A program made the position numbers and the translations under genes. This document shows, in pieces, positions 1 through 7,608 of a DNA stretch of 64,000 bases. The notes under the pieces were generated by a model that worked only from the letters and a program-made list of their open reading frames with translations, searched no databases and was not told where the DNA came from. This DNA is from Micromonospora echinospora. GTDB taxonomy: Bacteria; Actinomycetota; Actinomycetes; Mycobacteriales; Micromonosporaceae. The stretch lies in assembly GCF_014203425.1 (NCBI RefSeq), contig NZ_JACHJC010000001.1, positions 6,403,501 to 6,467,500 of the forward strand, written 5' to 3'. Numbering within the stretch: the first letter of the stretch is position 1; each line of letters starts with the position of its first letter.

Positions 1-105
1 GTCGTCGTACTGCCCGGCGAGGATGGCGTCCTCGAGCCCCGTGATGATCTGCTCGTAGAGCGGAACCGTGCTCTGCGGGTTGACCGGCAGCAGAAAATCC
101 GCCAT
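1..105 (-). CDS. GntR-family transcriptional regulator, N-terminal fragment
   Basis: The first 35 codons of a minus-strand gene that runs off the left edge. The ATG is at 105 and is preceded by a purine-rich GGTGGGGAGG stretch. The peptide contains PLYEQIITGLEDAILAGQY, which matches the first helix of GntR winged-helix domains (pattern P-x-Y-x-Q-I-x-x-x-L-x-x-x-I-x-x-G-x-Y). The recognition helix and effector domain lie outside the window, so the subfamily cannot be told. It is divergent from the dehydrogenase at 292, and the 186-nt gap probably holds both promoters. Confidence 0.45.
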   Translation of the reverse strand, partial: MADFLLPVNPQSTVPLYEQIITGLEDAILAGQYDD

Positions 106-291
106 CTCGACCTCCCCACCTCTCGCGGGGATCTCGCCTCGTCCCGTCGTCGCACTCCTGTGCACACCATCCGCGTCCCGCTGGTACTAGCCTAGCCGGA
201 GACCTGGACCTGTTGCGGAGGGCCCGATCCCGCCACTCTTGGCCGGGCGATGGCAGGTGACGGTCTCCTGCACGCGGACAGGGGTGGACTA

Positions 292-1380
292 ATGAGCGCC
301 CAGCGAATCGCGCTGGTGCCCGGCGACGGCATCGGGCCCGAGGTCACCGCGCAGGCGGTCAAGGCGTGCGACGCCGCCGCCCAACGGTTCGGGCTGGACC
401 TGGTGTGGGAAGACTACGAACTCGGCGCGGACTACTGGCGGATCACCGGCCAGGTCGTGCCGCCGGACGTGGAGCAGGAACTGGCCAAGGCGGACGCCAT
501 TCTCTTCGGCGCCGTCGGCGACCCGTCGGTGCCACCCGGCGTGCTCGAACGCGGCCTGGTCATCCACCTGCGGACCGCCTTCGACCAGTACGTCAACCTG
601 CGGCCGGTCAAGCTGCTGCCCGGCGTGCCCTCGCCCATCGGCGGGCTGCGTCCCGAGCAGTGCGACCTGGTGATCCTGCGGGAGAACACCGAGGGCGCCT
701 ACGTCGGCGCCGGCGGCTTCATCCACCGGGGCAGCCCGGACGAGATCGCCACCCAGGAATCGGTCAACACGCGCAAGGGGGTCGAACGCCTCATCCGGCA
801 CGGTTTCCGGCTGGCCCTGACCCGCCGCAAGCACGTGACACTTGTGCACAAGGCGAACATCCTCACCTACGCCGGTGACCTGTGGCAGCGGACCTTCGAG
901 GAGGTCGCGGCGGAGTACCCGGAGATCGCGGTGGACTACGTGCACGTCGACGCGATGTGCCTCTACCTGGTCACCCAGCCGGAGCGGTTCGACGTGGTGG
1001 TCACCGACAACCTGTTCGGCGACATCATCACCGACCTCGGCGCGGCCGTGCAGGGCGGTCTCGGCCTGGCCGCGAGCGGCAACCTCAACCCGACCGGGTC
1101 GGCGCCGAGCATGTTCGAGCCGGTGCACGGCTCCGCGCCCGACATCGCGGGCCGGGGCTGGGCCAACCCCGCCGGCTCGATCCTCAGCGCCGCGCTGATG
1201 CTGGAGCACCTGGGCCACCCGGAGGCGGCCCGCAGCCTGGAGGACGGGGTGAAGGCGGTGCTGCCGCGCCTGGGCGCCATGCGCGGGCCGGAGATGGGCA
1301 TGTCGACGGAGGACTTCGGGGACGCCGTCGCCGCCGCCATCAGCGAGGACGCGTACCAGGCGGACGCCCTGCCGGCGTAA
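292..1380 (+). CDS. Isocitrate/isopropylmalate-family dehydrogenase (IPMDH or tartrate/D-malate type)
   Basis: A 362-residue NAD-dependent beta-decarboxylating dehydrogenase. Visible family signatures are GDGIGPEV near the N-terminus, RENTEG, and the Mg-binding DNLFGDIITDLGAA segment followed by GSAPDIAGRGWANP. The start is taken at the ATG at 292, because an in-frame ATG at 250 would add 14 residues ahead of the conserved beta strand. The substrate-recognition stretch reads LRTAFDQYVNLRPVKLLPGV. Classical LeuB has an ANLRP context there, whereas tartrate/D-malate dehydrogenases carry FDQYVNLRP. I therefore see this as family-certain but substrate-uncertain. No other leucine-biosynthesis gene is adjacent; the next gene (FGE) starts 7 nt downstream, so they are probably cotranscribed. 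Confidence 0.85.
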   Translation: MSAQRIALVPGDGIGPEVTAQAVKACDAAAQRFGLDLVWEDYELGADYWRITGQVVPPDVEQELAKADAILFGAVGDPSVPPGVLERGLVIHLRTAFDQYVNLRPVKLLPGVPSPIGGLRPEQCDLVILRENTEGAYVGAGGFIHRGSPDEIATQESVNTRKGVERLIRHGFRLALTRRKHVTLVHKANILTYAGDLWQRTFEEVAAEYPEIAVDYVHVDAMCLYLVTQPERFDVVVTDNLFGDIITDLGAAVQGGLGLAASGNLNPTGSAPSMFEPVHGSAPDIAGRGWANPAGSILSAALMLEHLGHPEAARSLEDGVKAVLPRLGAMRGPEMGMSTEDFGDAVAAAISEDAYQADALPA

Positions 1381-1387
1381 CACGGAT

Positions 1388-2341
1388 GTGAGCGCCGAAT
1401 CGGCTGAACCGGACGACGGCGGGGGCCTCACCCCGCCGTCGCCGTGTTGCGCGCCCAAACGCCCGCCCGCTCCCGGCACCGGCGCGCCCTCGGGTGCGAG
1501 CGCCGTCCGCTCGGGGGGTACGGACGGCCTCATCGCGCTGCCCGGCGGCGCCTTCCTCATGGGCACCGACGATCCGGAGGGCTTCCCGGATGACCTGGAG
1601 GGGCCGGTCCGCCCGGTGACGGTGGCCCCGTTCGAGATCGCCGCGACACCCGTGACGAACCGGCAGTTCGCCCGCTTCGTCGAGTCGGCCGGCTACCGCA
1701 CCGACGCGGAACGGTACGGCTGGTCCTTCGTCTTCCACCTGCTGCTGGCGCCGTCCGCACGCCCGTACGTGCTCGACGCCACAGTGCCGGGGGCGCCCTG
1801 GTGGCTGGCGGTCGAGGGCGCGCACTGGGCGGCCCCGGACGGGCCCGGCTCGGACCTGTCGGGACGCGAGCAGCATCCGGTCGTCCATGTCTCCCACCGG
1901 GACGCCGAGGCGTACTGCGCGTGGTCCGGGACGCGGCTGCCGGCCGAGGCCGAGTGGGAGTACGCGGCACGCGGCGGGCTGTCCCAGGCGCGCTTCGCCT
2001 GGGGCGACGAGCTGACTCCGGACGGGCGGCACCGGTGCAACATCTGGCAGGGCGCCTTCCCTGCCGTCAACACCGCGGACGACGGTTTCGTGGGCACCTC
2101 TCCGGTGATCGCGTTTCCGCCGAACGGCTACGGGTTGTACGACGTCGCGGGCAACGTTTGGGAACTCACGGCCGAACCCTGGCGCGACCGCCGAGGACGC
2201 ATCTCACCAGGTGAGAGCGTCATCCGGGGCGGTTCGTACCTCTGCCACGACTCCTACTGCAACCGTTACCGCGTGGCCGCACGGAGTCGGACCACCGTTG
2301 ACTCCTCAAGTGGCAACACCGGATTCCGGGTGGCACGGTAG
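1388..2341 (+). CDS. Formylglycine-generating enzyme (sulfatase-modifying factor)
   Basis: 317 residues, GTG start 7 nt after the upstream stop. The SUMF1/FGE fold is recognisable from LPGGAFLMGTDDPEGF, the PVTNRQFARFV segment, RLPAEAEWEYAARGG, GYGLYDVAGNVWELT and the C-terminal GFRVAR. The decisive feature is GGSYLCHDSYCNRYR: both copper-binding active-site cysteines (C-x4-C, as Cys336/Cys341 of human FGE) are present. This is therefore likely a functional enzyme that oxidises Cys to C-alpha-formylglycine in sulfatase CxPxR motifs, rather than an EgtB- or PvdO-like relative. The first 45 residues are Pro/Gly-rich, contain a CC pair and are not part of the catalytic fold. No sulfatase is encoded in the window, so the client is elsewhere. 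Confidence 0.92.
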   Translation: MSAESAEPDDGGGLTPPSPCCAPKRPPAPGTGAPSGASAVRSGGTDGLIALPGGAFLMGTDDPEGFPDDLEGPVRPVTVAPFEIAATPVTNRQFARFVESAGYRTDAERYGWSFVFHLLLAPSARPYVLDATVPGAPWWLAVEGAHWAAPDGPGSDLSGREQHPVVHVSHRDAEAYCAWSGTRLPAEAEWEYAARGGLSQARFAWGDELTPDGRHRCNIWQGAFPAVNTADDGFVGTSPVIAFPPNGYGLYDVAGNVWELTAEPWRDRRGRISPGESVIRGGSYLCHDSYCNRYRVAARSRTTVDSSSGNTGFRVAR

Positions 2342-2384
2342 CCAGACACCGATTGGTACCTGCCGACCCCGCTGAACTGGCCCT

Positions 2385-2412
2385 TTTGCATTGGGTACCA
2401 CGCTCCTAGTGT
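2385..2412 (+). promoter_or_regulatory. Candidate promoter for the solute-binding lipoprotein gene
   Basis: TTGCAT at 2386-2391 and TAGTGT at 2407-2412, 15 nt apart, sit about 54 nt ahead of the ATG at 2466. They are in a short AT-richer patch of an otherwise GC-rich region. The -10 fits the actinobacterial TANNNT pattern but the spacing is short. A GGTACC pair (2355-2360 and 2394-2399) flanks the -35. Confidence 0.3.
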
Positions 2413-2465
2413 CCCGCCTCACAGGCTACGAGCGCCCTTGGCGTTCTTCGCGATGGGACACACGA

Positions 2466-3986
2466 ATGAATCGGCTGAAGATAACGCTGCCCGCCGTGCT
2501 GCTCGCCACGGCGCTGGCTCTGACCGCGTGCAGTAGCGATGGTGACTCCGAGACCACGACCGGCGGTGGCGGTTCCGGCAACGGTACGGTCACCCTCGGT
2601 GCCTACCTCGAGCCGGTGAGCCTCGACCTGACCGCCGAGGCCGGCGCCGCGATCCCGCAGGTCCTGCTCTACAACGTGTACGAGGGCCTGGTGCGCCAGA
2701 ACGCGGACACCGGTGAGGTGGAGCCGCTGCTGGCCAGCGAATGGAAGATGTCCGACGACGGCACCAAGTACACGTTCAAGCTCCGCGACGGCGTGACCTT
2801 CCACGACGGCCAGAAGCTGACCGCGCAGGACGTGGTGTGGAGCTTCAAGCGGGTGACCGCGGAGGGCTCGACGAACCCGTTCAAGTCGCAGATGACGGTC
2901 GTGAAGACCGTCGAGTCGCCGGACGCCTCCACGGTGGAGGTGACGCTGTCGCGGCCGAGCCAGAGCTGGCTGTTCGACGTCGCCGGCCGCGTCGGCGTGG
3001 TGCTCAAGGAGAACGCCACCGACCTGGGGACGAAGCCGAACGGCACCGGCCCCTTCAAGTTCGACAAGTGGAACCGGGGCGACAGCATCACCCTGGTGCG
3101 CAACGACGGCTACTGGGGTGACAAGGCGAAGGTCGCCACCGCCGTCTTCCGGTACATCACCGACGCCAACGCGCTGAACAACGCGATGCTCTCCGGCCAG
3201 CTCGACATCGTGGCGAACATCCAGGCGCCGCAGCTGCTCGAGGTGTTCAAGGGCAACAAGCAGTTCGAGGTGGTCGAGGGCAAGACGACCGGTGAGGTCG
3301 TCCTGGCGATGAACAACGGCAAGGGCCCGCTGGCCGACGTCCGGGTGCGCCAGGCCATCCGCCACGCGATCGACCACGACGCGCTCATCAAGACCGTCTG
3401 GTCCGGGTACGGGACGAAGATCGGCAGCATGGTGCCGCCGAGCGACCCGTGGTACGAGGACCGCAACGGCGACTTCCCGCACGACCCCGCCAAGGCCAAG
3501 CAGCTGCTCGCCGACGCCGGTCACGCCAACGGGCTCACCCTGACCATGGACGTCCCGCCGCCGGGGTACGCCCGCGCGTCGGCGCAGTTCGTCGCCTCGC
3601 AGCTCGCCGAGGTCGGCATCAAGGTGACCCAGAACAACGTCGAGATGCCGCAGTGGCTCGACAAGGTGCTCAGCAAGGCCAACTACGACCTGTCGATCAT
3701 CGCGCACGTCGAGCCCCGTGACCTGGTTCGCTACGGCCAGCCGGAGTACTACTACCGCTACAAGAACCCGGCCGTCACGCAGCTCATGAACGAGGCCGAC
3801 ACGGCCCTGGACGCGGCGACCCGGGACAAGAAGTTCGCCGAGGCCGCGAAGGTCATCTCGCAGGAGGCCGCCAGCGACTGGCTCTTCCTGCTGCCGAACC
3901 TGGCGGTGATCCGCGACGGCGTCGAGGGCTACCCGAAGGACGCGGTGACCCAGTCCTTCGACGTCACCAAGGTGTCGAAGAAGTAA
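2466..3986 (+). CDS. ABC transporter substrate-binding lipoprotein, family 5 (oligopeptide/nickel type)
   Basis: 506 residues from the ATG at 2466. A longer reading from 2391 would put 25 unlikely residues before a perfect signal peptide. Residues 1-21 (MNRLKITLPAVLLATALALT) lead to the lipobox L-T-A-C, so the mature protein is lipidated and tethered outside the membrane. The SBP_bac_5 fold shows in YEGLVRQNADTGEVEPLLASEW, KYTFKLRDGVTFHDG and the ADVRVRQAIRHAIDHDALI region. No permease or ATPase gene follows; the gene ends in its own terminator, so the rest of the transporter is encoded elsewhere. The substrate is likely a peptide, but this family also carries nickel and other solutes. Confidence 0.9.
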   Translation: MNRLKITLPAVLLATALALTACSSDGDSETTTGGGGSGNGTVTLGAYLEPVSLDLTAEAGAAIPQVLLYNVYEGLVRQNADTGEVEPLLASEWKMSDDGTKYTFKLRDGVTFHDGQKLTAQDVVWSFKRVTAEGSTNPFKSQMTVVKTVESPDASTVEVTLSRPSQSWLFDVAGRVGVVLKENATDLGTKPNGTGPFKFDKWNRGDSITLVRNDGYWGDKAKVATAVFRYITDANALNNAMLSGQLDIVANIQAPQLLEVFKGNKQFEVVEGKTTGEVVLAMNNGKGPLADVRVRQAIRHAIDHDALIKTVWSGYGTKIGSMVPPSDPWYEDRNGDFPHDPAKAKQLLADAGHANGLTLTMDVPPPGYARASAQFVASQLAEVGIKVTQNNVEMPQWLDKVLSKANYDLSIIAHVEPRDLVRYGQPEYYYRYKNPAVTQLMNEADTALDAATRDKKFAEAAKVISQEAASDWLFLLPNLAVIRDGVEGYPKDAVTQSFDVTKVSKK

Positions 3987-4005
3987 TCCAGCTCCACGCA
4001 CCACA

Positions 4006-4042
4006 GAAGGACCTGGTTGGGCCCCGGCCCACCAGGTCCTTC
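4006..4042 (+). terminator. Rho-independent-type terminator after the binding-protein gene
   Basis: Perfect 12-bp stem GAAGGACCTGGT / ACCAGGTCCTTC around a 13-nt GC-rich loop, beginning 20 nt after the stop at 3986 and followed by TTC. Confidence 0.85.
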
Positions 4043-4540
4043 TTCATGTCCCGCCACCCCTCGGGCCTCGGGCCCTGCCCCGCGCCCCCCGGGCCGGCCC
4101 GGCCCCCGCGATCTTGCAGTTGCGGCCCTCGGTGCGGGCGATCCACCCCTTTCGTCGGGGCGCGAAGTGCAAGATCGCCGAGTGTGGACGGCGACTGTGG
4201 ATCCCTGAGGCTCGGGAGCGGCTCGCACTGCCGGACGGGGCGTTGGCCGTCGTGGTGCGAAGTACGGGTCGGTGGCGCCGTCGGGCGAGGTCGAGCGGTC
4301 TCCTCCGGCGCGGCGTCCGGCCATGTCACACGGCGTGGAAGACCGCGTCCGCCGGCCAGGGCGGCCCCTCCATGGCAGCAGTCCCGGACTGCAGGCCACG
4401 TAAGGCGGAGGCGCCTCTGGAGCCTGGAGGGTTTCCTCAGCTCCGCACAGGAACTGCGCTCCCCCGCCGACGACAGCGGCAGCGGCGGGACGCGGTCCGG
4501 AGAGCTGTCTGCTGGGGACGAAAGGCAAAGCGAACGCAGC
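4043..4540. other. About 500-nt gene-free interval
   Basis: Between two terminators of convergent genes. Several open frames cross it, but none has a plausible start, family resemblance or consistent codon bias. The only structure I can point to is the inverted repeat at 4108-4178. Confidence 0.6.
4108..4178. repeat. GATC-type intergenic palindrome, copy 1
   Basis: Arms GCGATCTTGCAGTT (4108-4121) and AAGTGCAAGATCGC (4165-4178) are complementary except for one position, around a 43-nt spacer. The left arm continues GCGGC, giving the pattern GATC-TTG-xxGTT-GCGGC. The same pattern recurs at 26251, 44796, 44888 and 45027. Confidence 0.7.
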
Positions 4541-4577
4541 GAGGCGGGTCCCGTCCGGTGTGGACGGAACCCGCCTC
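4541..4577 (-). terminator. Terminator of the P1 peptidase gene
   Basis: 16-bp stem (4541-4556 with 4562-4577, one mismatch; arms begin GAGGCGGGT and end ACCCGCCTC) around a 5-nt loop, 51 nt beyond the stop of the minus-strand gene at 4629. The minus strand then runs into a T-richer stretch. Confidence 0.75.
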
Positions 4578-4628
4578 GATCGTTCACGCGCGCCTAGCTA
4601 CCGGCGCGACGGTGAGACAGGGTGCGTG

Positions 4629-6083
4629 TCAGGCGAGCCGGTCGGAAGCCTGCCCCCGGCGGCGACCCCGCAGGTGCATGCCCAGCAGGCCGACGCCCAG
4701 GATGCCCGCGGCCAGCAGGCCCGTGGTCACGCCGGTCGGGACGCTGGGGCCACCGGCGTTACCGGAGGCGAGAACCATGCCGTTCTGCGAGTCCTGCTGA
4801 GTGGTGTTGCCCGCCGGAGCAGCCTTCGGCTTCGGCTTGGGCTTGCCGTTGTCGGCAGCGGGCGGCGCGGGGACCGGGGTCTGCGCCAGCGCCTGCGACG
4901 CCTGGGCGAAGGTCTCCGGGGTCACGGTCGGGGCGTTGCCCTGGGTACGCCACTGCTTCAGCTGCTTCATGCCCTTGCAGGCCGAGGGGTAGCGGTCGCA
5001 GTAGCTGGTGGTGTTGCCGATGCTCTCGGACGAGAGGACGGCCTTGGCGATGGCACGGGCCAGCGTGCTGGCGCCGGCGTTGAAGATGGCGTTCAGCTGA
5101 CGGGTGTCGGCCGGGTCGTTGATCTGCAGCGCCTCGCCCTTGCCGGTGGAGACGGCGAAGACGGTGTCACCGTCGCCCAGGGTGTGGATCGGGCTGATCG
5201 CGCGGGCCATGCCGTCGTGCGCGTTGCCGGACATCCGCTGGGCGGCGGCCTTCTCCAGCGGCGCGTTGGTGGCGACCACGGCGATAGTGGTGTTCGCCGG
5301 CTGCTGGGCGGCGGTGCTCGGCGGGTTGCACTCCTTCTTCTTGGGAGCCTTGTAGCCGGCGAACTCGTTGCCGATGCCGAACTTGACGCCGTACAGGGTG
5401 CAGTCGGCCGGGTCGACCGGGGAGCCGGCCGGGTTGACGATCACCATGGCGCCGACGTAGATGCCGTCACCGAGGTGAACGCTGGCGGTGCCGACGCCGC
5501 CGCGCAGGCCGCCGCCGCGGGCGCCGGTGCCGCCGCCGACGCCGCCCTGACGAACCGGACCGTCCGAAGTGGCCTGCGCCGCGAGGTAACCCCACTCGGC
5601 GGAGGTACGCGCCTTCGGGTCACCGCCGCGGCCGAGGTCGAAGATGTCCGCAGCCGGGACGATCGGGGCCACGCCGCCGGCGCCGACGCGTACGCCCTCG
5701 CCACGGTCCTCGAGCCAGCGGATGATGCCGTTGGTGGCGGACAGCCCGTACATGCTGCTGCCGCCGAGCTGGATCGCGTTGACGCCCGGGTTCGAGTTGA
5801 GCGGGCTGAGGAGGTCGGTCTCCTTGGTGGCGGGGGCACCGCCACGCTGGTCCACGCTGGCCACCGACATCTGCGGCATGTACACGACCGAGGTGCCGGT
5901 CAGGTACGGGGCGATGTCGGACTGAACCTGGCCGACCTGGATTCCGGGAACGTCGGTGATGGCGTTGTGGGCACCCGGCGCGCCGGCGGCGGGATTGGCC
6001 GACGCGGGCGAGCCGCTGACGAGCACGAGTCCCGGACAGACCAGGGCAGCCGCGGCGAGCGCGGCAAATCTGGACGACTTCAT
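4629..6083 (-). CDS. Secreted, membrane-anchored P1/S58-family (DmpA/NylC-like) peptidase
   Basis: 484 residues. The start at 6083 (MKSSRFAALAAAALV) is chosen because it opens a signal peptide (cleavage near SPASA-NP) and has GGGAG about 9 nt upstream. Family features are DVPGIQVGQV, GGAPATKETDLL, AIQLGGSSMYGLSATNGI, and NTTIAVVATNAPL followed by HDGMARAISPIHTLGDGDTV. In S58 N-terminal-nucleophile hydrolases autocleavage before the Ser/Thr creates the active residue; here N-T-T is the likely site, as in NylC-type enzymes. After a Pro/Lys-rich linker (PKPKPKAAP) there is a C-terminal membrane helix (GLLAAGILGVGLLGM) and an Arg-rich tail, which is unusual because DmpA itself is soluble. The substrate is unknown. 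Confidence 0.85.
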   Translation of the reverse strand: MKSSRFAALAAAALVCPGLVLVSGSPASANPAAGAPGAHNAITDVPGIQVGQVQSDIAPYLTGTSVVYMPQMSVASVDQRGGAPATKETDLLSPLNSNPGVNAIQLGGSSMYGLSATNGIIRWLEDRGEGVRVGAGGVAPIVPAADIFDLGRGGDPKARTSAEWGYLAAQATSDGPVRQGGVGGGTGARGGGLRGGVGTASVHLGDGIYVGAMVIVNPAGSPVDPADCTLYGVKFGIGNEFAGYKAPKKKECNPPSTAAQQPANTTIAVVATNAPLEKAAAQRMSGNAHDGMARAISPIHTLGDGDTVFAVSTGKGEALQINDPADTRQLNAIFNAGASTLARAIAKAVLSSESIGNTTSYCDRYPSACKGMKQLKQWRTQGNAPTVTPETFAQASQALAQTPVPAPPAADNGKPKPKPKAAPAGNTTQQDSQNGMVLASGNAGGPSVPTGVTTGLLAAGILGVGLLGMHLRGRRRGQASDRLA

Positions 6084-6274
6084 GGAGCTTCTCCCATGCG
6101 AAGCACTGCGACTCCCGCCCAGCTTGGGACGGTCGCGGCATTGGTCAACTGCGGAGTCCCCCGTGTACACCTCGGTGATGTGGGGGAGGCTACTGGTCAG
6201 ACCAGTTGAAGGGAAGGGCTGCTCAGTTAATGGCCGATCTTGCATCATCCGAGGTCAGGCCACATCGGGCTGTT

Positions 6275-7027
6275 TCAGAGCAATACGTCCACCATCGAGC
6301 GCCGGGGCTCCGGCACGTACTCGGCGTAGTAGCGGTGCAGCTCCTCGCGGGTCAGCCGGGCGACCTCGTCGGCCTCGCCGGCCCGCATCGCGTCGAGGAC
6401 GCGACGGTGATGGGCGAGCGTGCGCTCCATCAGCGCCTCGCGGTCCGGAGCCTCGGCGAGCTTCGTGGAGATGAGGTCCAGCACCATGCTGCGGACCGCG
6501 TCGAGGCAGAGCACGAGCAGCTCGTTGCCCGACAGGCGGGCGACGTGCTCGTGGAAGCGGACGTCCGCGGCGCTGAAGGCCTCGTAACCGTCGGCCATGG
6601 CGTCCCTCATCCCGGCCAGCGCCTGCTCCAGCTCGTCCAGCTCGGGCGGGGACGCCAGCCGGGCCGCGACGGAACCGGCAGCCGACTCGATGATCATCCG
6701 GAACTGGAGCAGCTCCGCCACGCCCAGCCGCCGGCTGTCCACGACCCGGGCGAACAGCTTGCGCATCGCCGAGGCGGTCGACGCGATCACCTGGGGCCCG
6801 AGCGGGTCACCCGGGCGGGAACGGATCAGGCCGCTGCTCTCCAGCACGCGCAGCGCCTCGCGCACGGTGGACCTGCTGACGTCGAACTGGGTCGTCAGCT
6901 CGCGCTCGCTGGGCAGCCGGTCCCCCGGCCGCAGGTCCCCGGCGGCGATCCGCTCCTCGACCTGCCGGACGATCCCCTCGTACGCCCTCACGGTGCGCAC
7001 TGGAGCGAACGAGACACCCTTCGGCAT
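6275..7027 (-). CDS. FadR-type (GntR/FCD) transcriptional regulator
   Basis: 250 residues. The N-terminal winged helix (about residues 12-80) carries GDRLPSERELTTQFDVSRST followed by VREALRVLESSGLI. The C-terminal all-helical FCD domain has FRMIIESAAGSVAARLA, the metal/ligand-binding DVRFHEHVARLSGN segment and LAHHRRVLDAMRAGEADE. FCD regulators usually sense carboxylic acids or acyl-CoAs. The P1 peptidase starts about 190 nt downstream on the same strand and the Asp23 gene lies upstream. No catabolic operon is attached, so the regulon cannot be read from context. Confidence 0.9.
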   Translation of the reverse strand: MPKGVSFAPVRTVRAYEGIVRQVEERIAAGDLRPGDRLPSERELTTQFDVSRSTVREALRVLESSGLIRSRPGDPLGPQVIASTASAMRKLFARVVDSRRLGVAELLQFRMIIESAAGSVAARLASPPELDELEQALAGMRDAMADGYEAFSAADVRFHEHVARLSGNELLVLCLDAVRSMVLDLISTKLAEAPDREALMERTLAHHRRVLDAMRAGEADEVARLTREELHRYYAEYVPEPRRSMVDVLL

Positions 7028-7105
7028 GGCGAACCTCCCGACGCACGGCGGCCTCGCGCCGCTAAGAACAACGGTACGGGTCGTTGGCCCGTCGGGCGGG
7101 GAGGG

Positions 7106-7516
7106 TCAGGCCGCGGGAGGCGGCGAGCCCATCGACACGTCGTCGACCTTGATGTTGATCTCATCGACCCGCAGCCCGTACGCCTCGACGGCGGACACGA
7201 CAGCGGCCCGTACCGCGTCGGTCACCTGCGGAACCGGGTGACCGGCCTCGATCACGAGAACCAGATTGATCACCGCCGCGCCGTTCGTGACATGGGCCGA
7301 GCAGCCCCGGCGGGCGTCGCCGACCTGGTCGAGCCCGACCCGGTCGAGCACCGCGTTGAAGAACCGGGCCACGTCACCGCCCAGCTCGGCCACCCCGGGC
7401 ACCCCGCGGGTGGCGGCCACCGCGATCTTCTCCACCACCTCGTCGGAGACATGCGTGGTCCCGCCCGCCACCGCGTCCGGCGTGATCGACAGTTCCTGGG
7501 TCGCCTCGTCAGCCAT
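7106..7516 (-). CDS. Asp23/Gls24 family envelope-stress protein
   Basis: 136 residues, ATG at 7516. The domain spans about residues 20-125, with HVSDEVVEKIAVAATRGVPG at its start, an INLVLVIEAGHPVPQVTDAV centre and VDEINIKVDDVSM near the end. Alternating hydrophilic helix and amphipathic strand fit the DUF322/Asp23 fold. Homologues in Gram-positives attach to the membrane through partners and are induced by cell-wall or alkaline stress. It lacks a transmembrane helix. It stands between a membrane protein and a regulator on the same strand with gaps of about 90 nt, so it may have its own promoter. Confidence 0.85.
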   Translation of the reverse strand: MADEATQELSITPDAVAGGTTHVSDEVVEKIAVAATRGVPGVAELGGDVARFFNAVLDRVGLDQVGDARRGCSAHVTNGAAVINLVLVIEAGHPVPQVTDAVRAAVVSAVEAYGLRVDEINIKVDDVSMGSPPPAA

Positions 7517-7608
7517 GCTCTCCCACCCGTCGCACCGCCCCGCGCCGACGGCGTGGGGCGGTGCGAGCGTACTGGACGGAGGCGGTCCGCAGTGGACGGC
7601 CGCGCGGT

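Noticed and set aside
4114..4800. Plus-strand open frames over the 4-4.6 kb gap
   Set aside because: Arg/Pro/Ser-rich, no ribosome-binding site, they cross a terminator and the antisense end of the peptidase gene.
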